Assembly (NCBI GenBank): GCA_023396415.1
Contig: JAEWWJ010000068.1
Location: 1 to 25,658 of the forward strand
Source: Bacteroidota bacterium
GTDB lineage: Bacteria > Bacteroidota > Bacteroidia > Bacteroidales > F082
Direction: 5' to 3'
Length of the DNA: 25,658 bases
Shown: positions 8,158-15,542 of the stretch, piece by piece
Position numbering within the stretch: position 1 is the stretch's first letter
Layout: each line of letters starts with the position of its first letter
The notes under the pieces: model-generated
What the model saw: the letters and a program-made list of their open reading frames with translations, nothing else
What the model was told of the DNA's origin: nothing
Database searches by the model: none
Program-made: the position numbers and the translations under genes

Positions 8158-8587
8158 GCGTTTTTTTTGGGTTACCTTAAAATGAGAAAAACAAATAGAA
8201 CTGCCAGCAGAACATACAGCACAATCACTGCAATTTTTTCTACTTTCCGTAAAAATCCCTTTTCAAGCACAATTTTTTTTCCTTTTCAGAGGCGAAAGTA
8301 AAACATTTCACAAAACAAACACTTTAAGCCTCTACTACAAAGCCTTTACAAAAGAACATTTTTTGATCTGACCGAAATTGTGTACCTCAACAGAAACTAA
8401 TGTAAAGTATTGTAAGATAGCTTATTACAATCAATACTGTTTACACGGCTTTAAAATGTAGTATAAAAAATTGTACTACTATACGCTGCACTTTTAAAAA
8501 TCGAAATCTATCTATTGTGATGCAAGACATGCAAAAAACCCCAACGCAAAACGCCCTCGTCTCAAGGCGAGACAAAACGCTCAATCA
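8158..8587. other. 430-bp intergenic region between the giant surface protein gene and the ECF sigma gene
   Basis: No open frame here looks coding. The region is AT-rich, with several T and A tracts (for example 8272-8280). Its right end carries the probable terminator of the giant gene. The middle holds a hairpin with arms GTAGTA (8458-8463) and TACTAC (8474-8479), extended inward by a G-T and two A-T pairs to a 4-nt A loop. The best -7-like match for the sigma gene on the minus strand is TACTTTCG (8293-8300), one base off consensus, so the sigma promoter is only weakly indicated. Confidence 0.55.
8533..8577 (-). terminator. Probable terminator of the giant surface-protein gene
   Basis: On the minus strand, GTCTC-GCCTT-GAGAC forms a 5-bp core (8559-8573) that can be lengthened by T-G, T-A, T-G and T-G pairs. 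A U4 run follows a few bases beyond the stem, and a U6 run after a further GC-rich spacer (A tracts at 8548-8551 and 8533-8538). It starts about 15 bp after the TGA of the giant gene. The stem is weaker and the U tract less tightly placed than in the terminator near 5400. Confidence 0.4.
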
Positions 8588-11500
8588 TCAGCGAAGCAGC
8601 GTTACCGTTCCTTTTTTGGTAAATGAAAAAATATTGTCATCACTGAAACTCCTCAGCTTGAAGGAGATGGTGTAAGCATATACGCCTTGGGGCATCACCT
8701 GACCATTCATGCTGCCATCCCAGCCTGCTTCGCTGTCGAATGTTTCATAAATCACTTGTCCCCAACTGTTGAAAATAAACATTCTGTAGTCTATAGGAGT
8801 TGTTTGACCAAAAACCGGTTTAAAACTGTTGTTGGGCGGATTGGAAACTGGTCGAAAGGCATTCGGGATGCCCGGTTCAAAATCAGCAAAAAGTTCTGTG
8901 ATTTCAAAATCAGTAGATACCTTACAACCGGTGCCATCTTTCACCTGTAAGGTGTAAAAGCCAATGTTGAGTTGATCAAAAAATCCATCTGCTTGCCAAT
9001 GTGGTTCAGCCATGCTGTACTCCAAAGGTGGCTCGCCTACGGCCACAACACTGATGCTGCCATTGCTTTCTCCGCTATTACAGGCTGTGATGATTGGTTG
9101 TTGGAGGGTTGGCGGCGGTATGCTTTCCAGCAAATAGCCAGTGGATTGAGCTTCGGTACAGCCTTCACCATCTTTTACCATGATGCTGTAACTTCCTGCT
9201 GTTAAATCATTAAAAATTGATGAGGTTTGCCAGCTTGCACCATTGCTGAGGCTGTATTCAAAAGGAGCCGTTCCGCCATTCAACTGCACTTGAATGCTGC
9301 CATTGTTGAGGTTGCAGCTGGGATGTTGCAACAAGGGACTTTCAATTTCAATGACAGGAAAAAGTTCAAAATTCAGTTCGTTGCTGAGCGAAGGGCTTTC
9401 GGTGATACAATTTTCTGATGAAACCATCGCGCAATACAAGCGATCGCTGTTGCTGGGTACAAAACTGAAGATTGAATTGGAATGAGCCAATGGTTGTCCA
9501 TTCAAAAACCACTGGAAAACAGCTTGGTTTCCGCCTCCTGTCACGAAGCTTTGGATGGCCACCGCGCTGCCTCGACAAACTTTAAAAGCATCCGCTTGGA
9601 TGGTAATACTTGGGCTAATATTTTCTAATACATTCATTTGTAACACGTTGGAAGCTACGGTTGGGCTTACCACACAGTGTGCTGTGGAAGTCATAGCACA
9701 AAACACCTCTTCTCCATCATTTGGAGTAAAGGAGAAACTATCGCTGTTGTTTCCTACTGTTTGGTTGTTTACAAACCATTCAAATTGAGGTTCTAAACCT
9801 CCGAATGACACATTTGCAACCAATTGAACAGGAGCTCCTTCACACACAAAATCTTGCGGGTTTGAAATGGAAATGGCAGGCAAAACAAGTGGCGAAACAT
9901 CGAAAACCAAGACATTCGACATCAGTTCGGGGTTGGAAGCACATTGCTCAGAACTGATCAACATACAACTCAAATGGTCTTCGTTTGAGGGATAAAAACT
10001 GTAAGTGGGATCTGCTCCGGGAACCAAAACTCCATTCAAAAACCAAGAATAATCGGGGTTTTCTCCTCCTCCTTCAATGTTGGTGTTTACAACAACAGCC
10101 TCACCTTCGCACAGCGATACGACTTCTGTTTCAACGATTATTTGCGTAAAAACGCTTTCATTTACTGTGATCTGAATAGGTGTGGATTCTATTTGTTGTG
10201 GCTGCGCGCAGATTTCGCTGGAGCTTAAACGGCAAATCACCTCATCGCCATTCGCTGGTTGATAAGTGAACTGCGCCGTTGAAGCTACCTTATTGCCGTT
10301 CACCAACCACTCATAGACGGGGCTGTTGCCTTCTCCGGTTACTGTGCCCGTCAGTGTAACTAAGGCACCTTCGCAAACTTCTAACGCGTCAGCGGTTACT
10401 GTTATCGTGGGTTGCACGGGTATTGAAACGGCAAAAGTGAGGACTTCGGAGCTCACTTGCGGCGGATCAGCACAAAGCGTATCGGAAGTCAGCATACAAT
10501 AAACCTCAGCGCCATCCTCAGGAATAAAACCAAAACTGTTGAGGGTTGTAGCTTGCTCAACACCATTCACAAACCATTGATAGGTCGGATTTGTTCCCGG
10601 GTGGGAAACATTCGTTGCAATTTCAACTGCAGTGCCTTCGCAAACGGCAGTGGCACTTGCCGTCAAAGCAATACTCGGCGTTAAACTACTGTTGATGTGC
10701 ATCAATATGTTGTTGGAGGAAACCATGCCTTGGCTCACGCAACTTTCGGAAGAGGTCATTTCACAGCGCACTTCATCATTATTTGAAGGCAAATAAGTGT
10801 AAAAAGGATCGTTGGTTCCAACCGGATCGCCATTGATTTTCCATTGGTAAACCGGACTTGATCCTCCATGTTCAGGCTGTGCTTCAAAACTAATTTCGGT
10901 GTTTTCACAAACATCATTCGCCGACGCACTGATGCTTACTACGGGAATTACGTTCGGATTTACGGCGAAGGTGATGGCTTCCGAACCCACTATTTGCGGC
11001 TCGGCACAACTTTCGCTCGATGTAAGGCTACAAGTTATTGTTTGCCCGTCGAGGGGTATAAAGCTATAGGTGTTGCTGTTGTTTCCAACCAAAACCCCAT
11101 TCAATCGCCACTCGAATAAGGGATCATTCCCCTGTCCTGTTGTGGTTGCCGTTACGGTAACAGTTTGATCTTGACACACTTCTGTTTGAGGTGTTGAAAG
11201 TGCTATCTCCGGCACAATAACATCAGAAACTGTTACGGTGGTAGAAACACAAGGCGAAGTTCCACAAAATTGGGTGAGGTAGCGCACAAAATAGCTTGTT
11301 GTAACCGAGGGCGATGGCACAGTGATGGATTCGCCCAAACCAATCGGCATGCCACTGCAACTGTTTGAAAACCATTCAATGACACTTCCTTGGCCTCCTG
11401 AAACTGATAGAATGATGTTGCCATTGTCATTGGCACAAATCGTATTTGCTGATGACACAATTGAATTTGCCGGAAGGGCCAAACTGTTCACCACCGGGTA

Positions 11501-14500
11501 GAAGGTGTTGGAAACTGCGGGGTTGTTTGTTGCACACAAAGCATTGGAAGTCAGTTGTACAGTAACAGCATCGCCAAAGTTGGGTGTAAAATTAAAAGTA
11601 GATGTGTTTGATCCGCTAATGGCTCCATTGACATACCACACAAAATTAGGATTATCGCCGGCATTGGTGAGGTTGGTGTTCAAGACCATCGGACTTCCTT
11701 CGCAAACCGATGTCGGATTGGCGCTGATACTTACTGAAACCGGCAATAACGGCTGAACAACAATGGAAAGGGTGTTGGAAAATACTGCATCGTTTTGCGC
11801 ACAGGGAAGGCTCGAAACAACCGTGGCTTGAACCGAAAATGTTCCCGTCGCGGGAAAGACATAGCTGAAACTGTTGCCATTTCCAACAATATTGCCATTC
11901 ACCAGCCATGCAACAGTGGGACTCGATCCTCCATTTTCGATGTTCGATGTAAAATGGATTGATGTTCCAAAACAAACTGTTGTTTGAGAGGTTGAAACAG
12001 CAATTGTTGGAAGAGAAGCCTGACCTACTGCAATTGTGATGTTGTTGGACTGCACCGGACTCAAGGGTGCACAACTTGCCGAACTCAACACATCGCAGCG
12101 AATCTCATCACCGTTGTTCAGGCTGTTGCTTGTAAAAGTGGATGAGGCCGAGGATTGCATCTCAATGCCGTTGACTTTCCAGCTGTAAACAGGCATTGTA
12201 CCCGCATTTGTGGACTGTGCCGTAAAAACAACAGGTTCGCCAAAACAAATTTCGCTCGTGTTGGCTGTGATGCTGATGGTAGGAATAACTTCGGGAAGCA
12301 CATTGATGGTGACGCTTTTACAGCTTGATAGTCCGCAAGAAGCCGTTTCCCATCTTGCATAAAAGGTTTTGTTGGAGGCAGGAGCCGGCAGTGTGAAACT
12401 TGTATCACTTCCTAAAAGCGTTGTTCCGCAGCCATCAGCATACCATTTTACTATATCGCCGGCGCCCTCAATAGCAGTGAGTGTGATGTTTCCTCCTTCG
12501 TTGGCGCAATAGTTGTTCTTGTCTGAGCTCACCGATGTGGGCGCAACAGCCGATTGCAACACATTGATCGAAAGCTCCGATGACATCACTGTATTGGTGC
12601 TTAGGCAATTGTGGTTTGAGGTGAGTTGAACTTTCATTTTGTCTCCCGGACGCGCGAGATAAGAATAGGCAGGTCCGTTGACATCAGGCAAAACTTCTCC
12701 ATTTAAATACCAAACAAAGCCTGGCGCGCTGCCTGCATAAGTGGTTATAGCTGTTATTGTTACAGGAATGTTATTGCATAAAACTTCTGGCGGCCCTGAT
12801 AAAGTGATGGTGGGTTGAACGGTTGGCGTTACCACAAGGGTGATGGTATTGGAGTTTGCCGGATTGTTGGCCGCACAATTGTTATTAGATCCTACTTGAG
12901 CAGAAATTTTATCGCCATGGGCAGGAGTGTAACTGTAGGTCAGGCCACCGGTTTGAATCAAGTTGCCATTTTTAAACCATTGAATCGTGGGATCTGCTCC
13001 AGCATTGACATATGATAGGGTAAAATGAACCGTTTCTCCCGCGCAAACCGGGTTTTGCGAAGCCACAACACTTGCTGAAACAGCGGTTGTGGGGTTCACT
13101 GTCATTGTTTTTATTTCCGAGAGTGCCGGATTGCCGCTCACACAACTTAAATTTGATGTTAATCTTACACGCACTTGGTCGTTGTGGGCAGGGGTATATA
13201 GGAAATTTTGTGCATGGTTAAACTGAACCACCCCATTCACCAACCAATCGTATAAGCCGCTGCCACCATTGATTGGGTTAGCCTGAAAAGCAACTTGGGT
13301 CCCTTGACAAACATTCGTATTTACCGGATTGATGCTCACACTCACCGGCAAAAGAGGTTTGAAATCAACCACCACCATATCAGACGAAGAACAATCGCCC
13401 TCGGAAATGTTCCACAGAAAAATGTAAACCCCCGGCACAGGGGCCGTAACTGTAACACTCGGGCTGTTGATGTGGGGTGTAAATTCAACAATCGCCGGCC
13501 CGTCCATTTGCGACCAATAGCCACTTCCAGCCAAGGGTGTATTGCCTAACAAGTTGGTGGTTAATAGATTGCAGTGGCTTTGGTCAGCTCCCGCGTTGGC
13601 ATTTGGGTTAATGGCAATGTTGTATTGCGCGGTGGTATTTCCCACACATCCGCCAACGGTATATTTTAAAGTGGCCAAACCACTTGTGTGGGCAGTAGCA
13701 ACACCGGTTCCCGGATTTATGCTCACCACAGCCGGGTTGCTGCTCGACCAAAGGCCGCCGCTGCTTCCGCTTGTGCTGTAAGTTGAGCTGCTGTTGAGGC
13801 ACAAAATCGCCGGCCCGCTGATGATGCCGGGATTGCAACTCGGCGTAACCTGCAAAGTGATGGTGTCGGAATAAACAGTGCTGTTGGTAACACACTCCAA
13901 GGTAGTAGTCATGGCTGCATAAACCTTGTCTCCGTTTTGCGGAATGTAGGTATAAGTAGGTGAAGCGGCTTTTTCCACTTCGTTGACGAACCATTTATAG
14001 GTAGGCGATCCGCCATAAGTAGGCGAAGGAGTAAAAGTAACATTTGTGCCGGGCGGAACGATGCCCGTAGGATTGGCAGTGATGCTGACCAAAGGAGTAA
14101 CTTCCAATCGGCTTACCGAGGTGGCGGCAAAATTATTGGTGTTGTAGGCCCTGCCACGGGCTTGATGTACATTATTGCCGCCGGTGTTATCGGTATTGTA
14201 TCTGAAACCATAAATGCGGTAATAGATCGGTTGTCCACAGGTGACTGTGTATGTGTCGTTGTAGGAAGTTGATCCACTTCCAGTTAAAACATCAACAACG
14301 GTTGCGCTGCCGATGATTTGGTTGGGTAAATACGTAACGCCATCTGTTGGGGCAACAAAATTGTTGGTCGTGTTGCGCAACAAAAGGTAGCCTTGCACCA
14401 AATCAGAAGGGTTGTCATCGGAAAGGGAGTTCCAAAAGAGACCGATTTGATGGGTGTTTTCATTGTAATTGGCACCCGCTGAGGGGCTGCTCCAACTCGG

Positions 14501-15226
14501 TTCGCGGAGTTCTCTCAAAAAATTGCTGTTGCCATCAGCAGAAGTACCACAGCTGTTAGGGATACCTGCAATTTTTGTGCTGCTTTTGGAAGTATAGATG
14601 TTGCCATTTTGTGGGCTCAAACTGCCAAATTCATTTAAGTTGGAACCCGGACAAACCATCACGGCTTCATTGTTGGATAAACTTGCGGAATGATTTAATT
14701 TAGGAAAGGGTAATTCATTGTAGCTACTTCCAACTGATATCTGATGACCCAAACTGTGAAGATGGGTTCCGCTGTTTCTAATTTCCAACAAATCGCCTGC
14801 ACCTGCGATGCTTAAAGTGCTGTTAGGAAAACTACCGCCCGAAAAAAATCTTGAATCGTCAGCACTGACACGAATAAATCCATCGGCTTTTAGATCGTCA
14901 AAAGGCAAACTGCCTGAACGATGGTTGATGATAATGATTGTGCCCTTTCTCAAGTTTTGCCAAAAAGGAGTGTTTTTAAAAAAGATGGGCTCTTGCCAGC
15001 TGTCTTGTGTTGCATTGTTGTCCCTTAAATTCCATCCTCTCAAATCGAGATTATCCTGAACAACCACCAATTCCGTCCATTCGTCGTTAGGTGATCCGGC
15101 GTTGAAATAGCTGTTGATCACGATAGGAGGGTTGGTTTGGGCATTCAACAACAGTGTTGTCAAGCCAAAAAGACTTACCAACAACAATAAAACAATTTTC
15201 TTAGTGACATTGCAATCGTGCAGCAT
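8588..15226 (-). CDS. Giant T9SS cell-surface protein: Ig-like array with SprB-like and CHU_C domains
   Basis: The 2212-residue protein starts at the ATG at 15226 with a signal peptide (about 1-30, KKIVLLLLVSLFGLTTLLLNAQ without its first residues). A lamin-tail-like domain follows (about 33-260; NSYFNAGSPNDEWTELVV, LDLRGWNLRDN), then a fibronectin-III-like segment to ~376. Next is an array of about 14 Ig-like modules (residues 377-1959), most with EVCEG, a YxWxVNG core and a C-terminal TSSxxC. Two Ig_7-like modules with four cysteines interrupt the array at 894-980 and 1252-1337. Two SprB-like repeats follow (about 1960-2117; SCNLNNGSIQV, CNSGESNGSISV). The end is a gliding-associated CHU_C domain (2118-2212; PGIPNAFRPVSN, FNSWGQVIYE, WDGSMNGQVMPQGVYAY), which directs export by T9SS. 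It is probably an adhesin or surface-gliding component; its ligand is unknown. No frameshift is seen. Confidence 0.93.
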   Translation of the reverse strand: MLHDCNVTKKIVLLLLVSLFGLTTLLLNAQTNPPIVINSYFNAGSPNDEWTELVVVQDNLDLRGWNLRDNNATQDSWQEPIFFKNTPFWQNLRKGTIIIINHRSGSLPFDDLKADGFIRVSADDSRFFSGGSFPNSTLSIAGAGDLLEIRNSGTHLHSLGHQISVGSSYNELPFPKLNHSASLSNNEAVMVCPGSNLNEFGSLSPQNGNIYTSKSSTKIAGIPNSCGTSADGNSNFLRELREPSWSSPSAGANYNENTHQIGLFWNSLSDDNPSDLVQGYLLLRNTTNNFVAPTDGVTYLPNQIIGSATVVDVLTGSGSTSYNDTYTVTCGQPIYYRIYGFRYNTDNTGGNNVHQARGRAYNTNNFAATSVSRLEVTPLVSITANPTGIVPPGTNVTFTPSPTYGGSPTYKWFVNEVEKAASPTYTYIPQNGDKVYAAMTTTLECVTNSTVYSDTITLQVTPSCNPGIISGPAILCLNSSSTYSTSGSSGGLWSSSNPAVVSINPGTGVATAHTSGLATLKYTVGGCVGNTTAQYNIAINPNANAGADQSHCNLLTTNLLGNTPLAGSGYWSQMDGPAIVEFTPHINSPSVTVTAPVPGVYIFLWNISEGDCSSSDMVVVDFKPLLPVSVSINPVNTNVCQGTQVAFQANPINGGSGLYDWLVNGVVQFNHAQNFLYTPAHNDQVRVRLTSNLSCVSGNPALSEIKTMTVNPTTAVSASVVASQNPVCAGETVHFTLSYVNAGADPTIQWFKNGNLIQTGGLTYSYTPAHGDKISAQVGSNNNCAANNPANSNTITLVVTPTVQPTITLSGPPEVLCNNIPVTITAITTYAGSAPGFVWYLNGEVLPDVNGPAYSYLARPGDKMKVQLTSNHNCLSTNTVMSSELSINVLQSAVAPTSVSSDKNNYCANEGGNITLTAIEGAGDIVKWYADGCGTTLLGSDTSFTLPAPASNKTFYARWETASCGLSSCKSVTINVLPEVIPTISITANTSEICFGEPVVFTAQSTNAGTMPVYSWKVNGIEMQSSASSTFTSNSLNNGDEIRCDVLSSASCAPLSPVQSNNITIAVGQASLPTIAVSTSQTTVCFGTSIHFTSNIENGGSSPTVAWLVNGNIVGNGNSFSYVFPATGTFSVQATVVSSLPCAQNDAVFSNTLSIVVQPLLPVSVSISANPTSVCEGSPMVLNTNLTNAGDNPNFVWYVNGAISGSNTSTFNFTPNFGDAVTVQLTSNALCATNNPAVSNTFYPVVNSLALPANSIVSSANTICANDNGNIILSVSGGQGSVIEWFSNSCSGMPIGLGESITVPSPSVTTSYFVRYLTQFCGTSPCVSTTVTVSDVIVPEIALSTPQTEVCQDQTVTVTATTTGQGNDPLFEWRLNGVLVGNNSNTYSFIPLDGQTITCSLTSSESCAEPQIVGSEAITFAVNPNVIPVVSISASANDVCENTEISFEAQPEHGGSSPVYQWKINGDPVGTNDPFYTYLPSNNDEVRCEMTSSESCVSQGMVSSNNILMHINSSLTPSIALTASATAVCEGTAVEIATNVSHPGTNPTYQWFVNGVEQATTLNSFGFIPEDGAEVYCMLTSDTLCADPPQVSSEVLTFAVSIPVQPTITVTADALEVCEGALVTLTGTVTGEGNSPVYEWLVNGNKVASTAQFTYQPANGDEVICRLSSSEICAQPQQIESTPIQITVNESVFTQIIVETEVVSLCEGEAVVVNTNIEGGGENPDYSWFLNGVLVPGADPTYSFYPSNEDHLSCMLISSEQCASNPELMSNVLVFDVSPLVLPAISISNPQDFVCEGAPVQLVANVSFGGLEPQFEWFVNNQTVGNNSDSFSFTPNDGEEVFCAMTSTAHCVVSPTVASNVLQMNVLENISPSITIQADAFKVCRGSAVAIQSFVTGGGNQAVFQWFLNGQPLAHSNSIFSFVPSNSDRLYCAMVSSENCITESPSLSNELNFELFPVIEIESPLLQHPSCNLNNGSIQVQLNGGTAPFEYSLSNGASWQTSSIFNDLTAGSYSIMVKDGEGCTEAQSTGYLLESIPPPTLQQPIITACNSGESNGSISVVAVGEPPLEYSMAEPHWQADGFFDQLNIGFYTLQVKDGTGCKVSTDFEITELFADFEPGIPNAFRPVSNPPNNSFKPVFGQTTPIDYRMFIFNSWGQVIYETFDSEAGWDGSMNGQVMPQGVYAYTISFKLRSFSDDNIFSFTKKGTVTLLR
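9353..14098 (-). repeat. Array of ~14 in-gene Ig-like modules (about 267 bp each)
   Basis: Within the giant gene the same ~89-residue module recurs. It has a proline-led first strand, V-C-x-G, a GG or AG turn, WxxNG, a Y/F-x-F/Y-x-P strand, GDxVxCxxTSSxxC, and SNxxxxxV. Module 1 is near 14098-13840. A Big_2/PKD-like stretch follows to 13349. Modules 2-4 occupy 13348-12548 and modules 5-7 occupy 12286-11474, while modules 8-14 run without a break from 11215 to 9353. The breaks at 12547-12287 and 11473-11216 are Ig_7-like modules. Units are diverged, so this is an old protein-level repeat, not a recent DNA duplication. Confidence 0.85.
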
Positions 15227-15350
15227 GTTTTACCAGTTCTTTAAGTACTCATACGGATTTGATGCTGTATCCAAAATGAAATTGCTTTGAAAAACAGCGT
15301 CTTTATCCAATAAAAAACAAGATGTAAGAGCTTCCCGCCAAGGAATACTG

Positions 15351-15358
15351 CAAATGTA
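15351..15358 (-). promoter_or_regulatory. Putative -7 element for the giant surface-protein gene
   Basis: Read on the minus strand, 15358-15351 is TACATTTG, an exact TAnnTTTG match. It is 125 bp upstream of the giant gene's ATG, implying a leader of about 120 nt. No clear -33 TTTG is present at the expected spacing. This region is shared with the divergent rel gene. Confidence 0.4.
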
Positions 15359-15502
15359 GAAAAACTATGGATAAAGTTGAGGTTCAGCCGATTTTTATTC
15401 CATAAACACAGCTTCTCTCAGATGGTAAACGACAGCTATCATTTTTTAATAAAAAATATCCGCTTCAACCGCGGCTTTCCCTTTTATCTAAAGGGTATTT
15501 TG

Positions 15503-15510
15503 TACTTTTG
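15503..15510 (+). promoter_or_regulatory. Putative -7 element for the RelA/SpoT gene, with upstream inverted repeat
   Basis: TACTTTTG at 15503-15510 matches TAnnTTTG exactly and lies 32 bp before the ATG at 15543, implying a leader of about 26 nt. Just upstream is a perfect 6-bp inverted repeat CCCTTT-TATCT-AAAGGG (15479-15495), where the -33 element would sit. Further up is an AT-only inverted repeat ATTTTTT-AAT-AAAAAAT (15441-15457). These could be operator or UP-like elements, which is inference. Confidence 0.5.
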
Positions 15511-15542
15511 TGGGTGGCTTTGCCTGAACATCCCTCTCATTT

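Noticed and set aside
11652..12074. 140-residue frame in the giant gene region
   Set aside because: It is an out-of-frame reading of the Ig-like array, rich in Cys, His and Ser without family motifs, and overlaps a well-supported gene.
9353..14098. CRISPR array or recent DNA tandem repeat
   Set aside because: Units are about 267 bp, diverged in DNA and in frame throughout; there are no short identical direct repeats with unique spacers.
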